Made by a program: the position numbers and the translations under genes
Shown here: positions 40,025 through 49,024 of the stretch, piece by piece
Layout of the letters: each line of letters begins with the position of its first letter
Position numbering within the stretch: position 1 is the stretch's first letter
Assembly: GCF_029937575.1 (NCBI RefSeq)
Contig: NZ_JAPYPS010000004.1
Coordinates: forward strand, 16,624-80,623
Direction of reading: 5' to 3'
From: Nocardioides sp.
Lineage (GTDB): Bacteria > Actinomycetota > Actinomycetes > Propionibacteriales > Nocardioidaceae
Length of the DNA stretch: 64,000 nucleotides
Notes under the pieces: generated by a model
Told to the model about the DNA's origin: nothing
The model's database searches: none
Seen by the model: the letters and a program-made list of their open reading frames with translations, nothing else

Positions 40025-41443
40025 TCAGTGCGCCATGTCCACGAACCGGGAGTAGTGGCCCTGGAACGCCACCGTGATGTCGCGCGTCGCACCGTTGCGG
40101 TGCTTGGCCACGATCAGGTCGGCCTCGCCGGGGCGGGTCGACTCCTTCTCGTAGGCGTCGTCGCGGTGGAGCAGGATGACCATGTCCGCGTCCTGTTCGA
40201 GGCTGCCGGACTCGCGAAGATCGCTCATCATCGGCCGCTTGTCGCCGCGCTGCTCCGGACCACGGTTGAGCTGGGACAGCGCGATGATCGGGACCTCGAG
40301 CTCCTTGGCGAGCAGCTTGATCTGCCGGGAGAACTCCGAGACCTCGAGCTGGCGCGACTCGACCTTGCGGCCCGAGGTCATCAGCTGCATGTAGTCGATG
40401 ACGATGAGCTGCAGGTCGTGGCGCTGCTTGAGCCGGCGCGCCTTCGCCCGGATCTCCATCATCGTCATGTTGGGGCTGTCGTCGATGAACATCGGCGCCC
40501 CGGAGACCTTGCCCATGTGACGGGCCAGCTTGTCCCAGTCGGCGGAGTCCATCTTGCCGTTGCGGATGTGGTTGAGCGGCACCTTGGCCTCGGCCGACAG
40601 CAGCCGCATCGAGATCTCCGAGCGCGTCATCTCGAGGCTGAAGAAGACGCTGGTCAGGTTGTTGGCGATCGAGGCCGCCCGGCAGAAGTCGAGAGCCAGT
40701 GTCGACTTGCCCATGGCAGGACGTGCCGCCACGATGATCATCTGACCCGAGTGCAGACCGTTGGTCAGGTCGTCGAGGTCGGCGAACCCGGTGGGTACGC
40801 CGTACAGCCCGGCCTCGCGATTCTCGATCGCCTCGATCTCGTCGAGGACCTTGTCCATGATGTCGCTGAGCGGGGCGTAGTCCTCGGCCGCGCGGCGGTC
40901 GGTGATCTGGTAGACCTCGGCCTGGGCCCGGTCGACGATGTCGTCGACCTGACCCTCCCCCGCGTAGCCGTACTGGGCGATCTTCGTGCCGGCGTCGACG
41001 AGGCGGCGCAGGATCGCCTTCTCCCGGACGATCTGGGCGTAGTACTCGGCGTTGGAGGCGATCGGGACGTTGGCGGCCAGCGTGTGCAGGTAGGGAGCAC
41101 CACCGATCTTGGCCAGCTCACCGCGGCGCTGGAGCTCGGCCGCCACGGTGATCATGTCGACCGGCTCACCGCGGCCGAAGAGGTCGATGATCGCGTCGTG
41201 GATCGTCTCGTGCATCGGCCGGTAGAAGTCGTTGCCGCGCAGCACCTCGGAGACCTCGGCGATGGCGTCCTTGGAGATCAGCATCGAGCCGATCACCGAC
41301 TGCTCGGCCGCCATGTCCTGCGGAGGCGTCCGGTCACCCGCCGAGCGCGGTGCCTCGCCCGGGGCATAGGCCGCGGGGCCGTCGCCCCAGTCGTCGAACG
41401 GAGGCTCGGGAGCAACGGTGCGGTCGGAGTCGGTGACGCTCAC
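40025..41443 (-). CDS. dnaB: Replicative DNA helicase DnaB
   Basis: 472 aa, full length, no intein. N-terminal domain (PPQDMAAEQSVIGSMLI, FYRPMHETIHDAIIDLF). RecA-like motor with Walker A ARPAMGKSTLALDF, VFFSLEMTRSEISMRLL, VIDYMQLM (Walker B) and SQLNRGPEQR. It unwinds DNA at the fork as a hexamer. GTG start at 41443. The upstream gap carries DnaA-box-like sequences. Linked to rplI-rpsR-ssb-rpsF across the MATE gene, the usual actinobacterial order near oriC. Confidence 0.97.
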   Translation of the reverse strand: MSVTDSDRTVAPEPPFDDWGDGPAAYAPGEAPRSAGDRTPPQDMAAEQSVIGSMLISKDAIAEVSEVLRGNDFYRPMHETIHDAIIDLFGRGEPVDMITVAAELQRRGELAKIGGAPYLHTLAANVPIASNAEYYAQIVREKAILRRLVDAGTKIAQYGYAGEGQVDDIVDRAQAEVYQITDRRAAEDYAPLSDIMDKVLDEIEAIENREAGLYGVPTGFADLDDLTNGLHSGQMIIVAARPAMGKSTLALDFCRAASIANNLTSVFFSLEMTRSEISMRLLSAEAKVPLNHIRNGKMDSADWDKLARHMGKVSGAPMFIDDSPNMTMMEIRAKARRLKQRHDLQLIVIDYMQLMTSGRKVESRQLEVSEFSRQIKLLAKELEVPIIALSQLNRGPEQRGDKRPMMSDLRESGSLEQDADMVILLHRDDAYEKESTRPGEADLIVAKHRNGATRDITVAFQGHYSRFVDMAH

Positions 41444-41948
41444 GGGCTCGCTTCCGGAGGGCTGGGGAACAGGTGCTGTGCGGTGCTGACGGCCACGCTA
41501 GGCGGGGGCGCCGACATCGCCGGTGGAACTGGTGGGTAGCGCGAACGTACGCGGCCACGGTCGCCGGCGACACCGGCCTATCCACAGGCCCTGTGGATAA
41601 CTGGGACGGACCCGTGGACGACACGCGATTCGCTGTGCACAGCCTGGGGAACAACCTGTGCACAACTTGGGGGATGGTCCGGCTAACCCGCCCCTGACCT
41701 GCAACGATCCTGATCGGAGGGTGTGGAGCAGAAACTCTTGACGAGAGTTTTCGTTCACCGCGTGTCCACCTCGGCGTGTCCTGGACGTTTGTCGACAAAC
41801 CCACCCGAGGGAGCCGCTATCCACAGCACGTGGGGCACCTGTGCACGAGCGGCCCAACCCCTGCCGAACCCCTGCCACACCCCTGCCCACCCCTGCCCAG
41901 CGCCCGCCCGGGCCCTGTCCGGCACCGACGACCGCCTAGGTTCGACCC
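41444..41948. promoter_or_regulatory. 505-bp gap with DnaA-box-like sequences
   Basis: No gene is supported here. TGTGGATAA (41592-41600) is a perfect TTATCCACA box on the minus strand. CTATCCACA (41578-41586, 41817-41825) differs by one base; the first two face each other as an inverted pair. TGTGCACAA near 41658 differs from a TTGTCCACA box by one base. GTTTGTCGACAAAC (41787-41800) is a perfect 14-bp palindrome. The block lies upstream of dnaB and the MATE gene. Confidence 0.5.
41937..41942 (+). promoter_or_regulatory. Leaderless -10 box of the MATE gene
   Basis: TAGGTT, 6 nt before the GTG at 41949. Confidence 0.45.
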
Positions 41949-43298
41949 GTGCGCCACCCTGCGAGCGACCAGGCGAAGGCCCAGGACCGGGCCATCGTCC
42001 GACTCGCCGTGCCCGCCTTCCTCGCCCTCGTCGCCGAGCCCCTGTTCCTGCTGGCCGACGCGGCGGTGGTCGGTCGCCTCGGCACACCCCAGCTGGCCGG
42101 CCTCGGGATCGCCGCCGTGGTCCTCCAGACGCTCGTCGGCGTGTGCGTGTTCCTGGCCTACGGCACCACGGCGGGGGTCGCCCGCAGGCTCGGAGCCGGC
42201 AACCTGCGCGGTGCCCTGACCCAGGGGATCGACGGCCTGTGGCTGGCCGTCCTGCTCGGCGTGGTCCTCACCCCGCTCGGATGGTTGCTCACCGAACCGC
42301 TCGTCGGCGCGTTCGGCGCCACCTCCGAGGTGACCGGGTACGCCGCCGACTACCTGCGCGTCGCCGTGCTCGGCATCACCCCGCTGCTGCTCATGCTCGC
42401 CGCCACCGGCGTGCTGCGCGGCCTGCAGGACACCCGCACCCCCCTCGTCGTGGCCGTCGTCGGCAACCTGCTCAACATCGCCCTCAACATCGGCCTCGTG
42501 TACGGCGCCGGGCTCGGCATCGCCGGGTCCGCCCTCGGCTCGGTGATCGCCCAGGCGCTCTCGGCCCTCGCGCTGGTCGCCGTGGTCGTCCGGGCGGCCC
42601 GGCGCGAGGGCTCGTCCCTGCGCCCCGACGCCCGGGGCGTCCGCGCCGCGGGTCGTGCGGGCCTTCCGCTGGTCGTGCGCACCCTGACCCTGCGCGCCGC
42701 GCTGCTCGTCACGACGTACGCCGTGAGCCTGGGCGCCGCCGGAGGCGCCACGGAGATCGCCACCCACCAGCTGGCGATGACGCTGTGGGGCTTCCTGGCA
42801 TTCGTGCTGGACGCCATCGCGATCGCCGCCCAGGCGCTGACCGGACGGATGCTGGGTGCTGGCGACCGCGCAGGGGCGCGCGCCGCGACGCGCCGGATGG
42901 TGCAGTGGGGGGTCGTCAGCGGGGTTGTCACGGGTGTCGGGATCGCGGCCTCGAGCCCGTTCCTCGGAGCCCTGTTCACCGCCGACGAGGCCGTACGCTC
43001 CCTGCTCGTCCCGGTGCTGCTCGTCGCCGGACTCGGCCAGCCCGCCGCGGGCATCGTGTTCGTGCTCGACGGCGTGCTCATCGGCGCCGGCGACGGCGCC
43101 TACCTCGCCTGGGCGGGCCTCGCCGTGCTCGTCGTCTACGCGCCGGTCGTGCTGCTCGTGGCCGCGCTCGGGGGCGGCCTGGTGGCGCTCTGGGTCGTCT
43201 TCGTCGGGCTCTTCATGGGTGGGCGCCTGGTCACGTTGGTACGTCGTGAGCGCGGCGAGGCCTGGTTGGTCACCGGCGCCGACGGCGCAACTGCGTAG
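41949..43298 (+). CDS. MATE family efflux transporter (DinF-like)
   Basis: 449 aa, 12 membrane segments in two MATE halves: AVPAFLALVAEPLFLLADAAVVGRLGTPQLAGLGIA opening each repeat style, GVLRGLQDTRTPLVVAVVGNLLNIALN, and the second half from LVVRTLTLRAALLVTTY. Exports drugs or metabolites against Na+ or H+. GTG start at 41949. The next gene's -10 box sits inside its final codons. Confidence 0.93.
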   Translation: MRHPASDQAKAQDRAIVRLAVPAFLALVAEPLFLLADAAVVGRLGTPQLAGLGIAAVVLQTLVGVCVFLAYGTTAGVARRLGAGNLRGALTQGIDGLWLAVLLGVVLTPLGWLLTEPLVGAFGATSEVTGYAADYLRVAVLGITPLLLMLAATGVLRGLQDTRTPLVVAVVGNLLNIALNIGLVYGAGLGIAGSALGSVIAQALSALALVAVVVRAARREGSSLRPDARGVRAAGRAGLPLVVRTLTLRAALLVTTYAVSLGAAGGATEIATHQLAMTLWGFLAFVLDAIAIAAQALTGRMLGAGDRAGARAATRRMVQWGVVSGVVTGVGIAASSPFLGALFTADEAVRSLLVPVLLVAGLGQPAAGIVFVLDGVLIGAGDGAYLAWAGLAVLVVYAPVVLLVAALGGGLVALWVVFVGLFMGGRLVTLVRRERGEAWLVTGADGATA

Positions 43299-43309
43299 AG
43301 TCCACCCGC

Positions 43310-43891
43310 GTGAAGCCCCTGCAGACGGTCGCCATGGGCTACGTCATCATCGCCTTGCAGGCGCTCCAGGGGGTCCGGCTCGACCCGGACGGGGATCCGG
43401 TCGCCGGCAGCGGCTACGACCTCTTCCCGGACCCGATCGGCTGGCTCCTCGTCGTGCTGGGCGTCGGGCTGCTCCCGGCGGGCCTGGCCGGCGGTGCCCT
43501 GCGCATCAGTGGCCTGCTGGCGCTGCTCGTGGCCAGCGCCCTGTGGTTCCCCGCCGTGGCCGAGCGGGTCGCTGCGGAGGACCCTTCGCTCGGTTGGGCC
43601 GCGAGCCTGCCGGCCCTCGCGTTCGGCGGGCTGCTGTTCTACCGGCTCGCCGACGCCGCTCGACGCGCGGGCGAGCGCACGCCGATGACGGTGCTGCAGG
43701 GACTGGTCACGCTCACCGCGCTGGTCGCCGTCCTTCCGGTCCTCGTCTTCGGAGCCGGTTGGGACGGCCTCGCCGACCTCGCCGCGGGCTCCGGGCAGCT
43801 GCTCAACCTCGCCGCGATCGCGGTGCTCTTCACCTACTCCGCGCGCCCGTGGGCCGGGGCCGTGGAGAAGGACGCCCCGGCAGGCTCCTGA
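43310..43891 (+). CDS. Hypothetical membrane protein
   Basis: 193 aa, about five membrane segments (IGWLLVVLGVGLLPAGLAGG, ALRISGLLALLVASALWF, MTVLQGLVTLTALVAVLPVLVFGAG). Conserved-looking GYDLFPDPIGWLLV near residue 35. Function unknown. GTG start at 43310; TAGAGT lies 8 nt upstream, overlapping the MATE stop region (43296-43301). Convergent with rplI. Confidence 0.75.
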   Translation: MKPLQTVAMGYVIIALQALQGVRLDPDGDPVAGSGYDLFPDPIGWLLVVLGVGLLPAGLAGGALRISGLLALLVASALWFPAVAERVAAEDPSLGWAASLPALAFGGLLFYRLADAARRAGERTPMTVLQGLVTLTALVAVLPVLVFGAGWDGLADLAAGSGQLLNLAAIAVLFTYSARPWAGAVEKDAPAGS

Positions 43892-43920
43892 GCCGGCGCC
43901 CCAGCTCCGAAATCGCGAGC

Positions 43921-43948
43921 GCGGCCGCCCCCCGAGGGGGACGGCCGC
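43921..43948. terminator. Strong bidirectional hairpin between the membrane protein and rplI
   Basis: GCGGCCGCCCCC and GGGGGACGGCCGC form a GC-rich stem of about 12 bp with one mismatch. It lies 25 bp past rplI and 30 bp past the convergent gene. Confidence 0.75.
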
Positions 43949-43972
43949 GTCGATGGTGCTGGAGCAGTCGCG

Positions 43973-44419
43973 TCAGGCTGGGATGACGTTGAGGGCCACG
44001 GAGGCCGAGACGTCGTCGTGCAGCTTGACGGCAACCGTGTGGGCGCCGAGCGACTTGATCGGGTTGGTCACCACGATCGTGCGCTTGTCGACCGACTCGC
44101 CGGCCGCCTCGGCGAGCGCCTCGGCGATGTCGGAGACGGTGACCGCGCCGAAGAGACGACCCTCGGCGCCCGCGCGCACGCGGACGTCGACCTGGGCCGA
44201 CTGCAGCTTGGCGGCCAGCTCGGCGGCGTGGTCGTGGTCGCGCACCGAGCGCGACGAACGAGCAGCCTTGATCGAGTCGACCTGCTTCTGGCCGCCCTTG
44301 GTCCACAGCACGGCAACGCCGCGGGGGACCAGGTAGTTGCGGCCGTAGCCGTTCTTGACCTCGACGACGTCGCCGGCAGAGCCGAGTCCGTCGACTTCCT
44401 GGGTGAGGATGAGCTTCAT
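43973..44419 (-). CDS. rplI: 50S ribosomal protein L9
   Basis: 148 aa. [36 protein letters not shown] is the L9 N-terminal domain that binds 23S rRNA, followed by the long helix and a C-terminal domain. AGAGGGG precedes the ATG. Last gene of rpsF-ssb-rpsR-rplI. Confidence 0.98.
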   Translation of the reverse strand: MKLILTQEVDGLGSAGDVVEVKNGYGRNYLVPRGVAVLWTKGGQKQVDSIKAARSSRSVRDHDHAAELAAKLQSAQVDVRVRAGAEGRLFGAVTVSDIAEALAEAAGESVDKRTIVVTNPIKSLGAHTVAVKLHDDVSASVALNVIPA

Positions 44420-44430
44420 GTCGACCCCTC

Positions 44431-44667
44431 TCAGCGACCGGTGGAGGTGTACGGGAGGAGGGCGACCTCGCGAGCGTTCTTGACCGCGATGGCGACGTCC
44501 CGCTGGTGCTGGACGCAGTTGCCGGTCACGCGACGCGCGCGGATCTTGCCTCGGTCGGAGATGAACTTGCGGAGCAGGCCGGTGTCCTTGTAGTCGACGC
44601 CGGTCGCCTTCTCCTTACAGAACTGGCAAACCTTCTTCTTGGGCTTGCGCAACACTGCCTTGGCCAT
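44431..44667 (-). CDS. rpsR: 30S ribosomal protein S18
   Basis: 78 aa from the ATG at 44667; the longer ORF is an overlap artefact. [28 protein letters not shown], with CxxC and NCVQHQ, marks the zinc-binding C+ form; actinobacteria often carry a Cys-free paralogue for zinc limitation elsewhere. 11 bp upstream of rplI. Confidence 0.98.
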   Translation of the reverse strand: MAKAVLRKPKKKVCQFCKEKATGVDYKDTGLLRKFISDRGKIRARRVTGNCVQHQRDVAIAVKNAREVALLPYTSTGR

Positions 44668-44779
44668 TGTGGTGCTTCCTCTCTCGAAGCCCGGCCCTGC
44701 AGAGCAGGGACGGAATGGTGGTCGGATGTGCGATGGATGTTTCGTGCTGTGCTGCTGGATCAGCGCGTCGGGACGAGCC

Positions 44780-45358
44780 TTAGAACGGGGGCTCTTCCGA
44801 GCCCACGCCGGGTGCTCCCCACGGGTCGGCGGCGGGGCGTGAGGCCCCTCCACCGGACGGGGCGCCGCCACCGGGAGCCGGGGTGGCCCACGGGTCGTCG
44901 GCCTGCTGGCCGCCGCCCTGACCGCCTTGGCCGCCCTGGCTGCCGCCGTAGCCGCCGCCTCCCTGGCCGCCGCCATAGCCCCCGCCGCCGGAACGGCTCG
45001 CGCGGGCCACCTTGGCGGTGGCGTACTTCAGGGACGGGCCGACCTCTTCGACCTCGAGCTCGACGACGGTGCGCTTCTCACCCTCGCGCGTCTCGTACTG
45101 GCGCTGCTTGAGCCGCCCCTGCACGACGACGCGCATCCCCTTCTGCAGCGACTCGGCGACGTTCTCGGCGGCCTGACGCCACACGGCGCAGGACAGGAAC
45201 AGCGCGTCGCCGTCCTTCCACTCGTTGGTCTGCCGGTCGAAGGTGCGGGGCGTCGAGGCGATCCGGAAGTTGGCCACCGCGGCACCCGAGGGGGTGAAGC
45301 GGAGCTCCGGGTCGTCGACGAGGTTGCCCACGACGGTGATGACGGTCTCGCCTGCCAT
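44780..45358 (-). CDS. ssb: Single-stranded DNA-binding protein
   Basis: 192 aa. OB fold at residues 1-115 ([51 protein letters not shown]). A Gly-rich disordered linker with GGYGG/GGQGG repeats follows, and the acidic tip EEPPF, slightly different from the DDDIPF of E. coli, binds partner proteins. The start is the ATG at 45358 behind GGGAGACC. Between rpsF and rpsR as usual. Confidence 0.97.
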   Translation of the reverse strand: MAGETVITVVGNLVDDPELRFTPSGAAVANFRIASTPRTFDRQTNEWKDGDALFLSCAVWRQAAENVAESLQKGMRVVVQGRLKQRQYETREGEKRTVVELEVEEVGPSLKYATAKVARASRSGGGGYGGGQGGGGYGGSQGGQGGQGGGQQADDPWATPAPGGGAPSGGGASRPAADPWGAPGVGSEEPPF

Positions 45359-45489
45359 GTCAGGTCTCCCTAGGAATCGTTGCGTGATCCAGTGATGTCG
45401 GTGTGCCACTCATCGTGACGTGGAGCACCGACAGGGGAAAGTGCTTCTCCACAGGTTGCCTACCGGCTCCCCCGGAGAAAGCCCTCCGC

Positions 45490-45780
45490 TCAGTGAGCGT
45501 CGGGACGCAGCACCTTCGTGCGCAGGATCGACTCGTTCAGCGTGAGCTGGCGGTCGAACTCCTTGACCGTGGCGGGCTCGGCCTGCAGGTTGATGACGGC
45601 GTAGATGCCCTCGGCGTTCTTCTTGATCTCGTAGGACAGGCGACGCCGGCCCCACACCTCGACCTTGTCGACGGTCCCGCCGTCGGTACGGATGACGTTG
45701 AGGTACTTGTCGAGCGACGGCTCGACGGTGCGCTCTTCGAGACCGGGGTCGAGGATGACCATGACTTCGTAGGCACGCAA
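45490..45780 (-). CDS. rpsF: 30S ribosomal protein S6
   Basis: 96 aa. [29 protein letters not shown] and [22 protein letters not shown] are S6 landmarks. The only well-spaced start is TTG at 45780, with GAGGAGG 8 nt upstream; a GTG at 45789 would abut that Shine-Dalgarno. First gene of the ribosomal/ssb operon. Confidence 0.96.
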   Translation of the reverse strand: MRAYEVMVILDPGLEERTVEPSLDKYLNVIRTDGGTVDKVEVWGRRRLSYEIKKNAEGIYAVINLQAEPATVKEFDRQLTLNESILRTKVLRPDAH

Positions 45781-45955
45781 GCGTCCCACCTCCTCTGGAC
45801 TCAGCGGCCACGGTCTCTCCGTGGCAGGAGGGCTTTGCGTTGGTGATGCTCCTCGTCGGCGGGGACCCATCGGTGGGACCGCACGACAAGGACAGGGAAG
45901 AGTAGCAGCGCGGGGCCGAGCCGGCTAAATCCAGCCCGCCGCCGAGAGCCGGGCG

Positions 45956-48040
45956 CTACTGGTAGGCCAGCGGGTTGTCCACGACCGCCTCGGCGTCCTC
46001 GCCGACCACGAACACCCCGTTGATCCCCGGCACCCCGTCCGGCGCCTCGAACGGCACGTAGATGCAGGTCTGCTCCGAGCCGAAGCTCCACGTGTCCTGC
46101 AGCGACCCGATCACCTCGGTGCCGTCCAGGGAGTAGAGCGTCACCCCGATCGGCGTCCCGTCGGGCACCCCGGTGACGACGTACTCGGCGTACAGCAGGG
46201 CCCCCGGCACCACGGACATCCGCTGCGGGGTCTGGACGCTGCTGCTCCCGGCACAGCTGCCCTCCTCGCCGTCCCCGACCCAGCCCGCGGAGGCGAAGCC
46301 GACGTCGGAGGGGAGGTCGTCGGTCTCGGGCAGCTCGTCGACGTACGGCGAGACGTAGTCGAGGTCGCCGCCGGCGCGGGCGACCTCGAGGATGTCGGAG
46401 GCCAGGTCGACCGGGCGCAGCAGCGCCGAGCCCGACGTGATCGCGCCGGCGCTGTCGGAGTTGGCGGTAATCACCGCGGTGTTGATCCCCACGATCTCCC
46501 CGTCGTCGTTGATCGAGGGACCGCCGGAGTTGCCCGACCCGAGCCGCACGTCGGAGTCGATGAAGCCGCGCTCGGTGCCGATGACGGGGTCCGCCTGGAA
46601 GGTCGAGACCACTCCGGTGGTGACGGTGAGTGGCTTGCTCAGCTGCTCGGTGACGTTGCCGATCGCCGGGTAGCCCAGCGCCGTGATCGAGTCGCCGGTG
46701 CGCAGGTCGCTGCTGGTCCCGATCGGGAGCGGCTCGGGCAGCTCGAGCTCGTCGGTGTCGACGGTGTTGCCGTCGGCGTCGCCGGTGATCTGGAGCACCG
46801 CGAGGTCGAGGTAGCCGTCGGCCACGATCGCCTCGGCCCGGAACTCCGGCTCTGCCGCCACGTCGTCGGAGCCGGACGTCACCGAGACCAGCAGGTACGC
46901 CGGGTCCCCGACCTCGACGGCCCCCTGGCCGGGGGCGGTCGGCTTGCCGACGTGGGCGTTCGTCAGGATCAGGCCGTCGGAGCTGATGATGCTGCCCGAG
47001 CCCGTGTAGACCGGCTCGCCGGTGTCGTCGATCGCCGTCAGGAACACCGCGGCGGCCTTGGCACGGTCGAGCTCGGCGGTGCTCAGCCCGGCGACCTCGG
47101 TCGACTCGTCGCCCGAGAAGAGACCGACCGCCGCGACCGTGCCACCCACCGCGAGCAGCACGGCAAGGACAGCGCCTCCGACGAGCACGGCCCCGCGACG
47201 GCGCTTGCGGCGCTGGATCGCGGCCACCGCCTGACCCGCTGCGACCACCGGGACGACCTCGATCTCGTAGCCGGCCGTGGGGTGGCCCAGGCTGATCTCG
47301 GTGGGTTCCTCGATGATCAGCGTCGAGATCCGCTCGCCGTCGACGAACGAGCCTCCCGTGGAATGGTCCGACCAGCGCCAGCCGTCGGGACCGGGCTCGA
47401 GGACGGCGTGCAGCCGCGAGACGGCGCTGTCGTCCGCCACGACCTCCAGGCCCGGGTCTCGTCCGATCCGGACCGGCGCGTTGCCGCCGAAGCGCAGGTC
47501 CGAGCCGAGGCGTCGCCGGACGAGCAGGCCGGGGTGCGCCGGCGCGGCCGGCGCTCCGGGGGCTCCGGGGGGAGTGCCGGGCGGCATCGGGGGGATCCCG
47601 GTGATGATCGTGGTGTCCATCGAGGGCGGGCCGGAGACGCCGGGCGGGTGCGTGGGCGGGTGCGGGGGCGGGCCACCCGGCCCTGCGGGTCCGGCGGGCA
47701 TGGCCGGCTGTCCGACGGGTGGGGCAGGAGGGGTGGGCGGGGCCGGCGCCGTCACGGTCACGGTGACGCTGAAGCCGCGCCCCTGGTCGCCGAAGCCGAC
47801 GACGGTCGTGCCGGTCAGGTCGGCACGCTGGATCCGCTGGCCGTTGACCCACGTGCCGAGCGAGCTGCCGAGGTCCACGACCTCCCAGCCCTCCCCCAGA
47901 GCGCGCAGCTCGGCGTGCGCCCGCGACACGGTCGCGTCGTCGGTGACGATGTCGCAGCCGGGGTCGCGTCCGATGCGGAACACCCGAGCGGTCTCGGCGC
48001 TCCAGGTGCGCATGGCCGACTGGATGCGGATGCTGCTCAT
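45956..48040 (-). CDS. Membrane protein with two FHA domains and a trypsin-like (S1C) protease domain
   Basis: 694 aa from the ATG at 48040 (GGAGGA upstream). FHA 1 at residues about 15-90 (FRIGRDPGCDIVTDDATVSRAHAEL), a Pro/Gly-rich linker, FHA 2 at about 180-260 (VRIGRDPGLEVVADDSAVSRLHAVL). A membrane helix follows (AVLVGGAVLAVLLAVGGTVAAVGLF), then an external HtrA/trypsin-like domain with His in LTNAHVG, Asp in GYLDLAVLQI and Ser in GSGNSGGPSI. The FHA domains bind phosphothreonine, so the protein can link Ser/Thr kinase signalling inside to proteolysis outside. No PDZ is obvious. Confidence 0.9.
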   Translation of the reverse strand: MSSIRIQSAMRTWSAETARVFRIGRDPGCDIVTDDATVSRAHAELRALGEGWEVVDLGSSLGTWVNGQRIQRADLTGTTVVGFGDQGRGFSVTVTVTAPAPPTPPAPPVGQPAMPAGPAGPGGPPPHPPTHPPGVSGPPSMDTTIITGIPPMPPGTPPGAPGAPAAPAHPGLLVRRRLGSDLRFGGNAPVRIGRDPGLEVVADDSAVSRLHAVLEPGPDGWRWSDHSTGGSFVDGERISTLIIEEPTEISLGHPTAGYEIEVVPVVAAGQAVAAIQRRKRRRGAVLVGGAVLAVLLAVGGTVAAVGLFSGDESTEVAGLSTAELDRAKAAAVFLTAIDDTGEPVYTGSGSIISSDGLILTNAHVGKPTAPGQGAVEVGDPAYLLVSVTSGSDDVAAEPEFRAEAIVADGYLDLAVLQITGDADGNTVDTDELELPEPLPIGTSSDLRTGDSITALGYPAIGNVTEQLSKPLTVTTGVVSTFQADPVIGTERGFIDSDVRLGSGNSGGPSINDDGEIVGINTAVITANSDSAGAITSGSALLRPVDLASDILEVARAGGDLDYVSPYVDELPETDDLPSDVGFASAGWVGDGEEGSCAGSSSVQTPQRMSVVPGALLYAEYVVTGVPDGTPIGVTLYSLDGTEVIGSLQDTWSFGSEQTCIYVPFEAPDGVPGINGVFVVGEDAEAVVDNPLAYQ

Positions 48041-48205
48041 GAGGGTCCTCCGTGACGGGTGCGCGGACGGCGTAGGGCTGCACCGGCGAGCCGTCCGAGG
48101 GTAACCTCCGTCGAACCGCCCTGGCTCCCGGTCGGACCCCCGGTCCGTACCAGCCGGTGGGTACCCGCCCGGGCCGCCCGGGAAACCGCCGCACCGCCGG
48201 GCTCC

Positions 48206-48211
48206 TAGAGT
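48206..48211 (+). promoter_or_regulatory. Leaderless -10 box of nfo
   Basis: TAGAGT, 6 nt before the ATG at 48218. Confidence 0.45.
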
Positions 48212-48217
48212 GGTCCC

Positions 48218-49024
48218 ATGAGTCAGCCTGCCGCGCCCGCGATCGGTGCCCACGTCGACCAGACCGACCCGATCGCCGAGGCGCGGGCTCGCCAGGCCCC
48301 CCTCGTGCAGTTCTTCCTCGGCGACCCCCAGGGCTACAAGGGCCCCGAGATCTCCTACGCCGGCGGCTCGGACGCGCTGCGTGACGACGCTGCCGCCGCG
48401 GGGATCGACCTGTACGTGCACGCGCCGTACATCGTCAACGTCGCCACCACCAACAACCGGATCCGGATCCCCAGCCGCAAGCTGCTCCAGAAGCACGTCG
48501 ACGCCGCGGCGGCGATCGGCGCCAAGGGCCTGATCGTCCACGGCGGCCACGTCAACAAGGACGACGATCCTGCCGTCGGCTTCGACAACTGGCGCAAGGC
48601 GATCGAGGCCACCGACCTCAAGCTGCCGCTGCTCATCGAGAACACCGCCGGCGGCGACAACGCGATGACCCGCTACCTCGAGCGGATCGACCGGGTCTGG
48701 GACGCCATCGCGAGCGCCGAGGGGGCCGAGATGGTGGGCTTCTGCCTCGACACCTGCCACGCCCACGCCGGTGGCAACTCGTTGGAGACAGTGGTCGCCG
48801 ACGTCCTGGCCATCACCGGCCGGATCGACCTGGTGCACTGCAACGACAGCCGCGACGCCTTCGACTCCGGAGCCGACCGGCACGCCAACTTCGGCGCCGG
48901 CACGATCGACGCCGACCTGCTGGCCGCGGTGGTCCGCGATGCCGCGGCCCCGGTGGTCTGCGAGACCCCGGGTGGCGCCGAGGAGCACACGGCCGACTTC
49001 GCGTGGCTGCGAGAGCGCCTGTGA
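48218..49024 (+). CDS. nfo: Deoxyribonuclease IV (endonuclease IV)
   Basis: 268 aa TIM barrel. GLIVHGGHVNK, PLLIENTAGG, FCLDTCHAHAGG, LVHCNDSRDAFDSGADRHANFGAGTI and VVCETPGG carry the nine zinc ligands of the AP endonuclease 2 family. It nicks DNA 5' of abasic sites in base-excision repair. The stop overlaps the next start (GTGA), so it is coupled to the FemAB gene. Confidence 0.95.
   Translation: MSQPAAPAIGAHVDQTDPIAEARARQAPLVQFFLGDPQGYKGPEISYAGGSDALRDDAAAAGIDLYVHAPYIVNVATTNNRIRIPSRKLLQKHVDAAAAIGAKGLIVHGGHVNKDDDPAVGFDNWRKAIEATDLKLPLLIENTAGGDNAMTRYLERIDRVWDAIASAEGAEMVGFCLDTCHAHAGGNSLETVVADVLAITGRIDLVHCNDSRDAFDSGADRHANFGAGTIDADLLAAVVRDAAAPVVCETPGGAEEHTADFAWLRERL

Noticed and set aside
41444-41948. 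Chromosomal origin oriC
   Set aside because: Too few strict DnaA boxes, no AT-rich unwinding region, and no dnaA or dnaN beside it.
45801-48194. 797-aa minus-strand ORF
   Set aside because: Arg/Pro/Gly-rich shadow of the FHA-protease gene in another frame; no domain motifs, while 45956-48040 has full FHA and protease motifs.
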